Of a stretch of DNA of 30,278 nucleotides, positions 7,984 through 14,819 are shown one piece after another. Source of the stretch: a virus; IMG/VR virus record IMGVR_UViG_3300019926_000053, positions 1 to 30,278 of that record; one strand, given 5' to 3'. Every line of letters begins with the position of its first letter. Position 1 is the stretch's first letter. The notes under the pieces are model-generated. The model searched no databases. It worked only from the letters and a program-made list of their open reading frames with translations, and was not told the origin of the DNA. Both the position numbers and the translations under genes were made by a program.

Positions 7984-8361
7984 TTAGAAGTCGTCGAGGG
8001 TCGACCCGCCCGCCGCCTCGGCCAGCGGTTCGAGGTCGTCGTCACGACGGTAAACACGGACACACGACTTCGGTATCCAGTCGGTCCCCGGCTGGTCCGC
8101 GTCGGGGTCGTCCGTCTCGATCGCTGTCGTGAACAGGAACGCCTTCTCTGTCTTCGCGACGACGCGGCCGGCGAACAAGTTCTCGACGCCCTCGACGTTC
8201 GCGAGAAGGGTCTTCTCGTCGACTAACCAGTCTTCGAGCTTCGCGACGGCGTCGGGCTGGTCGTCGTCCGCGAGCGTCGCGTAAATTAGGTCGCTCCGTC
8301 GTGTCCCGATCGTCACGTCTCCTTTGAGGTCGTCCCGCGACGAGACGGACACTTCGGTCAT
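7984..8361 (-). CDS. Unknown protein coupled to the resolvase gene
   Basis: 125 residues with the ATG at 8361, which overlaps the resolvase stop by ATGA; a longer frame upstream is only the shadow of the resolvase gene. Contains beta segments TIGTRRSDLIYATLADD and GRVVAKTEKAFLFTTAIETDDPDADQPGTDWIPKSCVRVYRRDDD, which could form a small OB- or SH3-like barrel. Position beside the Holliday junction resolvase suggests DNA metabolism. No family recognised. Confidence 0.65.
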   Translation of the reverse strand: MTEVSVSSRDDLKGDVTIGTRRSDLIYATLADDDQPDAVAKLEDWLVDEKTLLANVEGVENLFAGRVVAKTEKAFLFTTAIETDDPDADQPGTDWIPKSCVRVYRRDDDLEPLAEAAGGSTLDDF

Positions 8362-8834
8362 GCTCCCCCCCAGGTGTCGAGCGTCACGCCCTGGTCGGCG
8401 ACGTCGTCCGGCGAGAGGGCGTCGCCGGTCGATTGCCATTCGGTTTCGTCGTCGCAATCGGCTAACCGCGCGATCGCGTCGGGCTGGTCGTCCGGGGTCG
8501 CTTTCCGCGTGGTCGACGACGCGACGTCGAGGTCGTCAAGCGCGAACAGATAGAACGTCCGGTCTTGTTTCCACCGGACGACGACCAGCGGGAGTGACTC
8601 GGCCCGCCGGGCGAACCGAGTCAGTTGTTCGAGCTCGCTGTTATCGAGATATGCCGTCTCGTTCGCCGCGACGGTCTTGATTTCCGCCGCGAATCGGTCA
8701 CGCGATCGCGCCGCGAACACGTCCGGCTGGTCGCGGTCCGTCCGCGACCCGGAGGCGGGCGATCGGAGGACAGCATACCCCGAGGCGTCGAAGAAGCGCG
8801 CGAACCGTCGCTCGCTCCGAACGCCGCCGGTCAT
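8358..8834 (-). CDS. hjc: Archaeal Holliday junction resolvase, Hjc-like
   Basis: 158 residues. The N-terminal 80 residues match archaeal Hjc: S-E-R (Glu8), a G-Y-A-V-L-R-S-P-A-S-G-S-R strand-loop, P-D (Asp38) and AAEIKTV (Glu51, Lys53). These fit the E...D...E-x-K catalytic set of the PD-(D/E)xK nuclease fold, with the family's conserved RxPxSGS loop. Then follow the family's LEQLTRFARRAESLPLVVVRWK segment and about 60 extra acidic residues beyond the usual Hjc length (about 120-135). It would cut four-way junctions during recombination, replication or packaging of branched DNA. Coupled by ATGA on both sides. Confidence 0.85.
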   Translation of the reverse strand: MTGGVRSERRFARFFDASGYAVLRSPASGSRTDRDQPDVFAARSRDRFAAEIKTVAANETAYLDNSELEQLTRFARRAESLPLVVVRWKQDRTFYLFALDDLDVASSTTRKATPDDQPDAIARLADCDDETEWQSTGDALSPDDVADQGVTLDTWGGA

Positions 8835-8926
8835 GACTTCGTCTCCGTGTCTGTCTCCGTGACGCGGCCCCGCACGGTCCCGTCACGGACCTGTCCGACT
8901 TCGGTCGGTGTTGGTGTTGCTCTCAT
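8831..8926 (-). CDS. 31-codon ORF heading the resolvase unit
   Basis: Starts ATG 8924-8926, three bases after the GGGGAA end of the stem-loop element, and ends TGA 8831-8833, overlapping the resolvase ATG as ATGA. Predicted product begins MRATPTPTEVGQVRDG and is rich in Thr, Arg and Val. The coupling on both sides suggests it is translated; it could be a leader peptide that couples translation to the resolvase. Too short for family assignment. Confidence 0.5.
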   Translation of the reverse strand: MRATPTPTEVGQVRDGTVRGRVTETDTETKS

Positions 8927-8928
8927 AG

Positions 8929-8991
8929 ATTCCCCAAGCCGTTCGACCCCGACGGCGTCGAGCGGCGACGCCGCCGGGTTTGCCGAAAGAA
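8929..8991 (-). promoter_or_regulatory. Start-associated stem-loop element, copy A
   Basis: On the minus strand the order is CGGCAAACCCGG, a hairpin (8-bp stem 8953-8960 / 8966-8973, 5-nt loop), TCGGGGTCGAACGG and TTGGGGAA, then the ATG of the 31-codon ORF. It fills the gap between the stop of one leftward unit (9005) and the start of the next. Confidence 0.8.
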
Positions 8992-9004
8992 GTGGGGACC
9001 GCCC

Positions 9005-9295
9005 TCAAAGCCGCTCGAACGCGCCGACCTCGATCGCTTTCGCGACGAGCACCGCTTCGTCAAGTTCGAGTTCGACCCGTCGAGACCCGCGCGGCCGGCC
9101 GTCATGAATCACAACGGTCCCGTCCTCCGGGTTTGTCTCGACGACAAGCTCTCCGTCGTCGTCCTGAACGATCGGGAGACTCCCGAGACGGCCGTCGGCG
9201 TCGCCCGCGTCGTCAAGGGCCAACTGAATCTGTTTCCGGGCTTCTGCGAGACGCCGCCGTGGGTGTGTTCGCGGAAGCCCGCTGTCGTCCGTCAT
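9005..9295 (-). CDS. Unknown acidic protein next to the methyltransferase
   Basis: 96 residues from the ATG at 9295, which overlaps the methyltransferase stop (ATGA). Basic N-terminal helix (GLPRTHPRRRLAEARKQIQLALDDA), then beta segments SLPIVQDDDGELVVETNPEDGTVVIHDGRPRGSRRVELELDEAVLVAKAIEVGAFERL. A small alpha/beta protein; no cysteines, no membrane segment, no recognised family. Last gene of its unit: the next gene leftward lies beyond the stem-loop element. Confidence 0.65.
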   Translation of the reverse strand: MTDDSGLPRTHPRRRLAEARKQIQLALDDAGDADGRLGSLPIVQDDDGELVVETNPEDGTVVIHDGRPRGSRRVELELDEAVLVAKAIEVGAFERL

Positions 9296-9822
9296 GATTC
9301 GCCTCCGTCTCCGTCCTGATAGAAGACGTACCAGCGTGTTTCGACGGTCCCGTCGTTCACAGACGTCCCGAAAAGCGGGTCTGTCGGGGCTAACTCCAGA
9401 ACCTCTTGAAAGTCGGCCGCTTCGTCGGCGAACTTGAAGACAAGCGTTCCGCCCGGCCGGAGGACACGCCAGAGTTCTTCGAAGCCCGCTTGGAGGTCTC
9501 GTTGCCACGTTTCCGCGTTCAGCGCCCCATATTTCCGCGTGACGACCCCGCGAAGCGTTTTCATGCCGTCGGAGCGAACGGCGTGGGGCGGGTCGAAGAC
9601 GACCAGGTCGAACGAGTCGTCGTCGTAGGGTAAGTCGCGGAAGTCCTGTTTCTCGTCTGGGTCGACGGAGTATCCGCGTGGTTTCTCGCCGAACTCCTCG
9701 CGATCGAGCGACTCAAGCTCCCGCGTGTCGGCATAGAGCACGTCGTCGCGGTCTTTCTGTCCGGGATACCACAGCCCGCGTCCCCCACACGTCGGGTCGA
9801 AGATATCTTCAGGCGGGTTCAT
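9292..9822 (-). CDS. DNA methyltransferase (class I SAM-dependent, N6A/N4C type)
   Basis: 176 residues, short but complete for a core methyltransferase. Motif I is near residues 9-15 (DPTCGGRG, SAM binding); motif IV is DPPH at 77-80 (a variant of D/NPPY), preceded by DSFDLVVF, with a later LRPGGTLVFKF (121-131). The DPP motif points to amino-group methylation of adenine or cytosine in DNA. No separate target-recognition domain and no partner restriction enzyme are nearby, so it is probably an orphan enzyme protecting viral DNA or altering its regulation. Coupled by ATGA both upstream and downstream. Confidence 0.83.
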   Translation of the reverse strand: MNPPEDIFDPTCGGRGLWYPGQKDRDDVLYADTRELESLDREEFGEKPRGYSVDPDEKQDFRDLPYDDDSFDLVVFDPPHAVRSDGMKTLRGVVTRKYGALNAETWQRDLQAGFEELWRVLRPGGTLVFKFADEAADFQEVLELAPTDPLFGTSVNDGTVETRWYVFYQDGDGGES

Positions 9823-10661
9823 GACTCGCCACCGTCGCTGTCGAGGTCGATTGAGACCGATATCTCGGCTGTCTGGGTGTCGAGGTCGACTGTGACCCCG
9901 ACGTCGCCGTCTGTCGCGGCCGCGACAGCGTCGATTTCGCTCGCGGCCGCCCGGAGCGACGCGCCCAGCCGAGACTCCGAGACAGCGGACTCTTGTTCGG
10001 CGTCGTCTGTCTCGGCGTCCTGGGTCTCGGGTTCGACAACGTATTTTCGCTCCGAGTTATCCCATGAGACCGGAGGGATATCGCAGTCATACTCATGTCC
10101 CTTCTTCCCCCGGACAATTCGCGAGATGTAACTCCGGTCTGTGTCGAAGCGGTCTGACATTTCCGCCGCTGTCGCGCCCGAAAGTAGCTGTTTGCGGAGG
10201 TATTCGACGTGTTCTGTCGGGTCTGGGCTTGGCGCGGCGTCATGCCTCCGTTCAGACCGCTCCACGACGTATCTCTGGGCCGAGTCGTCCCATGAGACCG
10301 GCGGGATATCGCTATCACTGTCGTCGCCGCGCCTCCCGTTCGCGATACGCGAGATTTCGGCCGGGGCGACGTCGAATTGCTCCGCGAGGTCTGTCCCGCT
10401 CGCGCCGAAAAGTAACTCTCGGCGGACGTACTCGATATGATTCGACGGGTCGAACTCCGAGAGGTCGTCACGCGCGAACTCCGAGAGGTCGACTTGATCG
10501 GTCTCCGGTGCGTCCGGGTCGCTGAAGTCGACTCCCTCGACACCCTCGACAGACGTCTCCCCGTCGTGGCTGTCCCCTGGGACGTCGACGTCTCGTTCTG
10601 TAATATAGCTCATGGTCGTGTCGATCACGGGCCGCTGGTCGTCTTCGGAGTATCGTTCCAT
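9819..10661 (-). CDS. DNA-binding protein with duplicated HTH domain
   Basis: 280 residues. Two copies of a 60-residue domain, residues 75-134 and 151-210, each starting H-[IV]-E-Y-[VL]-R and containing LL-x-G-A, an HTH-like helix pair ending ISRI, and D-x-D-IPPVSW-D-[DN]-S-x-[QR]-x-YVVE. The core resembles phage or resolvase-like HTH. The N-terminus is acidic; the last 60 residues contain DVGVTVDLDTQTAEISVSIDLD, a beta region. Two HTH units in one chain could bind direct DNA repeats. The start overlaps the previous stop (TGATG). Confidence 0.75.
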   Translation of the reverse strand: MERYSEDDQRPVIDTTMSYITERDVDVPGDSHDGETSVEGVEGVDFSDPDAPETDQVDLSEFARDDLSEFDPSNHIEYVRRELLFGASGTDLAEQFDVAPAEISRIANGRRGDDSDSDIPPVSWDDSAQRYVVERSERRHDAAPSPDPTEHVEYLRKQLLSGATAAEMSDRFDTDRSYISRIVRGKKGHEYDCDIPPVSWDNSERKYVVEPETQDAETDDAEQESAVSESRLGASLRAAASEIDAVAAATDGDVGVTVDLDTQTAEISVSIDLDSDGGES

Positions 10662-11188
10662 CAGTCTCCTCCGTCGGGAATCGTTTCTTCGACGCTCGCG
10701 AGTTCCCGCGCGACGTCGATCGTTTCCTCCGCGACGCCGGCCGCCGACGCCTCGGCCGCGAGACGCGGGACGTCGTCGGAAGCGTCAAACAGCCGTTCCA
10801 GTAGGTCGATCGCGACGAGTTCGTTCACTCGCCGGACGCCGTCGACGTTCTCATACTGCGGCCTGCCGAGTCGGGACGACGGGAAGTCGTAACTTTTCGA
10901 CGGCGTCGACGAGACCGAGGTCACATACACACACTCGAAGACCGGGTCGGCTGGGCTGGTCCGAAGCCGTTCGTTCCCGGTATTTTCGAGGAAGTCGAAC
11001 CCTTCCCGCTCCGAGTGTTCGTCCGTCCGATCGGCGACGCGATCGACGACGAGCATTGTCCGCCCGGTCGCGAGGTCGACGACGGGGTCGCCGACCTGGA
11101 AGTCGTCGGCGAGCGGGTCGACCCGCTCGGTCTGGTCGCTATGCTGGTCGCTGTCGAGACTGTCGTCTGGTCGCGAATGTTCTGTCAT
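10661..11188 (-). CDS. Unknown protein with VGDPVVDL motif
   Basis: 175 residues. Acidic, Ser/Asp-rich leader (about 1-28), then FQVGDPVVDLATGRTMLVVDRVADRT, an SH3/KOW-like strand set seen in haloarchaeal phage and plasmid proteins, then a region with FECVYVTSV and YDFPSSRLGRPQYENVDG, and a helical C-terminus (RVNELVAIDLLERLFDA). It lies between two HTH protein genes. The downstream gene starts within its stop codon (TGATG). Function unknown. Confidence 0.65.
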   Translation of the reverse strand: MTEHSRPDDSLDSDQHSDQTERVDPLADDFQVGDPVVDLATGRTMLVVDRVADRTDEHSEREGFDFLENTGNERLRTSPADPVFECVYVTSVSSTPSKSYDFPSSRLGRPQYENVDGVRRVNELVAIDLLERLFDASDDVPRLAAEASAAGVAEETIDVARELASVEETIPDGGD

Positions 11189-11206
11189 GAACGGCGAAAA
11201 AACAGC

Positions 11207-11578
11207 TTAGTTGTCTGATTCGTCCGTCTTGAGACGGATTTCGATGCTCTCGATATTGTCGAGGGGCTTGTCTTCGCGAATCCGTTTCGCGAGTGTCGGG
11301 TGCAGTGACTCGACGGCCGTCGCGATCGTCGAGGTCGTCCCGCTGGTCGCGGGAATCTCGACACCCGACCGATAGGCGTCGCGGATTTCGCGCAGTTCGC
11401 GGTCGTTATCGACCGTTCGCGCGACATACCCCTTCGAGACGTCCGCTTCGTCGGCGATTTCGTCATAAGTCGCCAGCGGACGTCGGTAAGCTACCTCTCT
11501 AATCGCTTCCTGTTTCGTCGTCCCAGATTCGTTCACGTTTTGACTGTTACTGTCCGTCTGATTTGTCGTTTCGGTCAC
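11207..11578 (-). CDS. Small winged-helix / HTH protein
   Basis: 123 residues from a GTG at 11578. Residues about 22-62 (TKQEAIREVAYRRPLATYDEIADEADVSKGYVARTVDNDRELREI) read as a helix-turn-helix, with ATYDEIADEADVSKGYVARTV as the recognition region. Polar Asn/Ser/Thr-rich N-terminus; C-terminal helix and beta strand with IESIEIRLKTDESDN. First gene of a five-gene leftward unit and preceded by stem-loop element copy D. It may be a transcription regulator. The GTG start is the first in-frame start after the element; the true start could be different. Confidence 0.65.
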   Translation of the reverse strand: MTETTNQTDSNSQNVNESGTTKQEAIREVAYRRPLATYDEIADEADVSKGYVARTVDNDRELREIRDAYRSGVEIPATSGTTSTIATAVESLHPTLAKRIREDKPLDNIESIEIRLKTDESDN

Positions 11579-11609
11579 GCCTGTCTCGACTGTCGTCGTC
11601 TTCTGAACT

Positions 11610-11664
11610 CCCTTATCGTTCGACCCCGACGTCGTCTGTCTCGACGCCGCCGGGTTTGTCGACG
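11610..11664 (-). promoter_or_regulatory. Start-associated stem-loop element, copy D (diverged)
   Basis: Minus-strand order CGTCGACAAACCCGGCGG, hairpin, CGTCGGGGTCGAACG, then AAGGG and, 31 nt further on, the GTG of the HTH gene at 11578. The hairpin arms (cgtcg 11630-11634 and cgacg 11642-11646) are changed from the other copies, but pairing is largely kept, with one mismatch and two outer pairs. It sits between the stop at 11699 and the start at 11578. Confidence 0.65.
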
Positions 11665-11687
11665 CTAAGGGTGGGGTTCGACCGCCC

Positions 11688-11708
11688 AGACCGCCGCTTC
11701 AGCGGTCT
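11688..11708 (-). terminator. Hairpin overlapping the SWIM-protein stop codon
   Basis: Perfect 7-bp stem agaccgc (11688-11694) / gcggtct (11702-11708) with a 7-nt loop that contains the stop codon 11699-11701. No T tract follows on the minus strand, so it may be a processing or stability element rather than a terminator. Confidence 0.45.
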
Positions 11709-12043
11709 ATGTGGTCGCGGAACTGGTCGTCGATCGCGTCGCGATCGGCCCAGCCCGGAATCTCTCGCCGCCCCGTCTCGAACTCGACCCGTCGGATATG
11801 CTTACAGTCGACGCCCCGGTAATGGTGGTCGTCGCAGGTGCACCGCCCCTCCGCGAAGACGACGTTCTCGCTGGTCGTGACGACCAGAAAGACGCCCGGA
11901 ACGCCCTCGACGGCTGGAAGCTGGTCGGGACCAGGGCCGACGTCCGTCGGGTCGGAGTCTGGCAAGACCGTCATGGGGTTCTTGAGGGCCTTCAGCGACC
12001 GCGTCTCGATCGGACGCGGCCCGCTTCGGGACTCGGAACTCAT
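11699..12043 (-). CDS. SWIM zinc-finger protein
   Basis: 114 residues from ATG 12043, which overlaps the upstream stop as ATGA. A SWIM motif is present: Cys68-x-Cys70, then Cys80-x-His82 (CTC...CKH), the C-x-C-x(n)-C-x-H zinc site known from archaeal, bacterial and eukaryotic proteins that act with nucleic acids or recombination factors. Before it are LPAVEGVPGVFLVVTTSENVVFAEGR strands, typical of haloarchaeal stand-alone SWIM proteins. Last gene of a three-gene unit; possibly linked to recombination or regulation, but the partner is unknown. Confidence 0.82.
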   Translation of the reverse strand: MSSESRSGPRPIETRSLKALKNPMTVLPDSDPTDVGPGPDQLPAVEGVPGVFLVVTTSENVVFAEGRCTCDDHHYRGVDCKHIRRVEFETGRREIPGWADRDAIDDQFRDHIDR

Positions 12044-12387
12044 AGCGACGGCGCGGACTCCGACACCGTCTCGACCTCGCGGACGACGCCGACTCCGACC
12101 TGTTGTCCGTCCCGAAACCCGGAGACCCGCGCGGGGACGATCAAGTCGCCCCGGTATCCCCACTTGACCGTGACCCACAGAACGACGGAGTCGAGATTGA
12201 AGTGACCGGACGGGAAGTCGGTCTCGATCGTGACTTCGAGCGTGTCGTGTTCCGGGTCGACGATCGTGTCGCCCAGTGTGTTCTCGACGCCGACGACTGT
12301 CCCGACGACACTCGCGTCGAATCCGTCGACCCAGACGCGGACGCGATCTCCCTCGGAGACGTCGAGAAGGTCTTCGACGACGGTCAT
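12040..12387 (-). CDS. Unknown beta-rich small protein
   Basis: 115 residues. Nearly all beta: VSEGDRVRVWVDGFDASVVGTVVGVENTLGDTIVDPEHDTLEVTIETD, FNLDSVVLWVTVKWGYRGDLIVPARVSGF and QQVGVGVVREVETV. This looks like two small barrels (SH3/KOW/OB-like) that could bind nucleic acid or protein. Both ends overlap neighbouring genes by ATGA. No family can be named. Confidence 0.68.
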   Translation of the reverse strand: MTVVEDLLDVSEGDRVRVWVDGFDASVVGTVVGVENTLGDTIVDPEHDTLEVTIETDFPSGHFNLDSVVLWVTVKWGYRGDLIVPARVSGFRDGQQVGVGVVREVETVSESAPSL

Positions 12388-12950
12388 GAGCGACCCCCGA
12401 CGGAGATTCGGAACATGGTCGCCGCCGACCCGTCGGACCGTTCTGTGGGTTGCACAGCGAGGAAGTCGTCGGGCGCGTCGAACTCGTCAGACAGCAACTG
12501 AAACACGTTGCTTGACTGACCCCCGGCCCAGTCGGCGACCACCTTCAGATTCGGCGCGAAGGTCTTCTCGCGTTCGACCGCCGCTGTGACGCCGTGGAAC
12601 TCCGACAGCGTTTCGACCCAGGTCTCATACCGCACGGTTTCGGCGGTCTTCCGGTCGGCGTCGATCGTCTCGAACTCGTCTCGCTCGGCGAAGTACACGA
12701 GTTCCTTCGAGTCGCAGTAGTCGCGGAGGTTCGACGGGTCGATCGACTCAAGCTGTCCCGACTCGATCGCGTCGCGGAGCTTGTCGGCCGGCCGGCTGGT
12801 CGCCGCGACGTGACCGCGATCGTCGCGGTGACTCGGTACTTCGACGCGGAACTCGTCGGACTTGATCGACGGCCGGACGACGACGATTCGGTCTGTCTTC
12901 TGGTCGAGAAACGGTTCGTCTGTCTCGATCGTCTGTGGTTCCTTCGACAT
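12384..12950 (-). CDS. Unknown early protein (starts MSKEPQT)
   Basis: 188 residues. The ATG at 12950 is chosen because stem-loop element copy B ends directly in front of it and the first seven codons (MSKEPQT) are repeated in the Topo VI A-like gene. Acidic, with PSIKSDEFRVEVPSHRDDRGHVAATSRPADKLRDAIESGQLESIDPSNLRDYCDSKELVYF and a C-terminal part TFAPNLKVVADWAGGQSSNVFQLL. No cysteine cluster, no GHKL ATPase motifs, so it is not an obvious Topo VI B partner. First gene of a unit with the beta-rich and SWIM proteins. Confidence 0.68.
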   Translation of the reverse strand: MSKEPQTIETDEPFLDQKTDRIVVVRPSIKSDEFRVEVPSHRDDRGHVAATSRPADKLRDAIESGQLESIDPSNLRDYCDSKELVYFAERDEFETIDADRKTAETVRYETWVETLSEFHGVTAAVEREKTFAPNLKVVADWAGGQSSNVFQLLSDEFDAPDDFLAVQPTERSDGSAATMFRISVGGRS

Positions 12951-13033
12951 AGTTCTGATTTGAACGCCTTCCCCAGCGTTCGGCCCCGACGGCGTCGAGC
13001 GGCGACGCCGCCGAGTTTGCCGACGAGAGGGAA
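12930..13033 (-). promoter_or_regulatory. Start-associated stem-loop element, copy B (with shared gene start)
   Basis: 104 bp that match 14419-14522 with two differences. It holds 21 bp of coding sequence (MSKEPQT), a leader, an inverted repeat gaacgc (12962-12967) / gcgttc (12976-12981), and the main hairpin with 8-bp arms 12990-12997 and 13003-13010 and a 5-nt loop. It begins 12 bp after the stop of the preceding unit. Confidence 0.85.
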
Positions 13034-13045
13034 GTGAGAAGTCCG

Positions 13046-13174
13046 CTAAAGCCGGTAGGTGTCTGTCATGAAGCGGTTCGCACACTCCCGACAGGTTGTC
13101 AGAGTGACGCCTTTTCGGAGGGTTAGCTCGCGTCTGACCGGGTTGTCACAGCCGGTGAAGCCACACTCCGACAT
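13046..13174 (-). CDS. 42-residue zinc-finger protein
   Basis: Starts ATG 13172-13174, overlapping the Topo VI A-like stop as TAATG, and ends TAG 13046-13048. The product MSECGFTGCDNPVRRELTL... carries Cys4 and Cys9, then Cys28 and Cys31 (CREC), a complete four-Cys zinc site in a very small protein with basic residues between, ending TDTYRL. Coupling to the topoisomerase-like gene and the Cys pattern make it likely real. Possibly a nucleic-acid-binding accessory factor for its neighbour. Confidence 0.75.
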   Translation of the reverse strand: MSECGFTGCDNPVRRELTLRKGVTLTTCRECANRFMTDTYRL

Positions 13175-14439
13175 TAGATGTTAAGGAGGTCTTCGACGTC
13201 GATTTCACCGTCGTCGATTCGTTCGACGAGTTCTCCCCGGAGACGCCGCTTCTTCGCGCGAACGCCGGTCGGGTATGGGTCGTTGCCAGAGACAGCCCCG
13301 GAGTGAAGCTGTGACGCGGGGTATGACGACGGGACCAGCCCACCCGTCGACCCGTCGAGAACGGCTTCTTTGTCGAGTGAGACCCGCGTTCGACCGTCTC
13401 CGACGTGACGAGCGGTCTCGACCCCGTCTTGTTCCTCGAAGACTTCGACCGCCGTCTCGGCGAGGGCTTCCTCAAGGTCGCCGGTAATGCTGTCGACGAC
13501 CCGCTGGGCCGCCGCATACGGAACGCCTGCCGCCGACGACTCTGTGTCCTGATATCGGCGCTCGTCGGCGTCGATTTCGTCTTTGATTTCGCCGACGACG
13601 AGTTCCCGGAGGGCCTCGGCTTTACCCTCTAACTCTTGTCCGACCGCCTCGATTTCGAGACCGAACTCGCCGTCGATTCCGTGGCTGTTCAGCCATTCGT
13701 CGATATTCGACCCCGACGGCGTGAACTTCTGTTCGTCGACGACGTCGTCCGGGAGCTGGTCCGGCGAGACGCCGATTCGTCGCGACTGGTCTTCGTCGAC
13801 CCGAAGCCCCAGCTTTGAGGCGCGGTTCACGAAGTCGTCGACGATACCGAAGCCCGCCGGGTCATAGTCGCCCAGAACATAGAACGTGTATTCGAGCGAC
13901 GAGTCAAGCTGTCGCGCGAGGTCTTCGATTAGCGCGGTCGCCGACCAGCCCGACCCTTCGACCAGCGTCACGTCATACACGTCCGCGAGCGGTTCGAGCT
14001 TCCGGTATGCCGCCGATTTCTCGACGAAAATAATCTTCTGATTCTCGATCGAGTCGGTCGCGATACGGCGATCGCGGCTGTCGTCGAGGATATTCAGTCC
14101 GCGATACGAGACCGAGGTCGACTCGTCTTTGACCTTCTTCGACAGCCGCTTCGAGAGTCGCTTCGACAGCCCCCGATTCCACTTCGACGTTCCCGCGCCG
14201 GTCTTCCAGTCGGGGACAGCCGCTTCTAAGACGGCCTTCACCGGGTTGTACCAGAAGTCCCGAAGCGAGTTCGCGTTCTGTCGGCCTTCCCACGACAGGA
14301 CGTCGTTCGCGAGTTCGATCAAGTGGTCGATAACGCGACTCGCGGAGACCGACCCGCCATACTCGTACCGCTCGATCGACCGGAAGTCGTCGGTTGTGAG
14401 GCGTTGCACTTCGGACAGCGTCTGTGGTTCCTTCGACAT
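13174..14439 (-). CDS. Orphan Topo VI A / Spo11-like protein
   Basis: 421 residues, near the normal length of Topo VI subunit A. The winged-helix part holds SLRDFWYNPVKA (58-69); Tyr64 corresponds to the catalytic tyrosine in the R-[DE]-[LI]-Y-Y motif of Topo VI A/Spo11 (here FWY). The Toprim part has KIIFVEKSAAYRKL (Glu140), LVEGSGWSATALI, and LGDYDPAGFGI (Asp191, Asp193; the DxDPxG motif). Topo VI A makes the transient double-strand break and needs a GHKL B subunit; none is seen here. Stand-alone A-like proteins have been reported in mobile elements. It may cut or relax viral DNA, or pair with a host B subunit. First gene of its unit, headed by element copy C, coupled to a zinc finger. Confidence 0.85.
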   Translation of the reverse strand: MSKEPQTLSEVQRLTTDDFRSIERYEYGGSVSASRVIDHLIELANDVLSWEGRQNANSLRDFWYNPVKAVLEAAVPDWKTGAGTSKWNRGLSKRLSKRLSKKVKDESTSVSYRGLNILDDSRDRRIATDSIENQKIIFVEKSAAYRKLEPLADVYDVTLVEGSGWSATALIEDLARQLDSSLEYTFYVLGDYDPAGFGIVDDFVNRASKLGLRVDEDQSRRIGVSPDQLPDDVVDEQKFTPSGSNIDEWLNSHGIDGEFGLEIEAVGQELEGKAEALRELVVGEIKDEIDADERRYQDTESSAAGVPYAAAQRVVDSITGDLEEALAETAVEVFEEQDGVETARHVGDGRTRVSLDKEAVLDGSTGGLVPSSYPASQLHSGAVSGNDPYPTGVRAKKRRLRGELVERIDDGEIDVEDLLNI

Positions 14440-14522
14440 AGTTCTGATTTGAACGCCTTCCCCAGCGTTCGGCCCCGACGGCGTCGAGCGACGACGCCGC
14501 CGAGTTTGCCGACGAAAGGGAA
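14419..14522 (-). promoter_or_regulatory. Start-associated stem-loop element, copy C
   Basis: Same 104-bp unit as copy B. One of the two differences lies in the hairpin loop (g to a at 14491), so the 8-bp stem stays intact; the other is near the outer end. It covers the first seven codons and leader of the Topo VI A-like gene. Confidence 0.85.
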
Positions 14523-14819
14523 CGCAAAAGCTACCTGTCTGTCTTTATCGGGTCCGAGTTTTTACCTCGGGGGCCGGTTCGACCGTCACGCGCGTCGGTC
14601 GCGACGCTTGATCGCCGACCCGACGTCTCCGACGCGCGATCGCGCCGAGACGTCTCGACTCTTACTTCCCCCGACCATGCCGTCTTTCGACGGGTACTGG
14701 TCCGAACGGGGGCGATTTCGGATTCGCGGCGCGTCCGAACCTGGTTCGCGTGGTCGGCCGTTCGACACCCCGCCGCGAGGCGAGTTCAGGCGTCCGACCC
14801 GGCTACTTCAGGTCCGCGC

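Noticed and set aside
12040-13174. Search for a Topo VI B (GHKL ATPase) partner near the A-like gene
   Set aside because: None of the neighbouring proteins shows the N-box, DxGxG or GxxG ATPase motifs.
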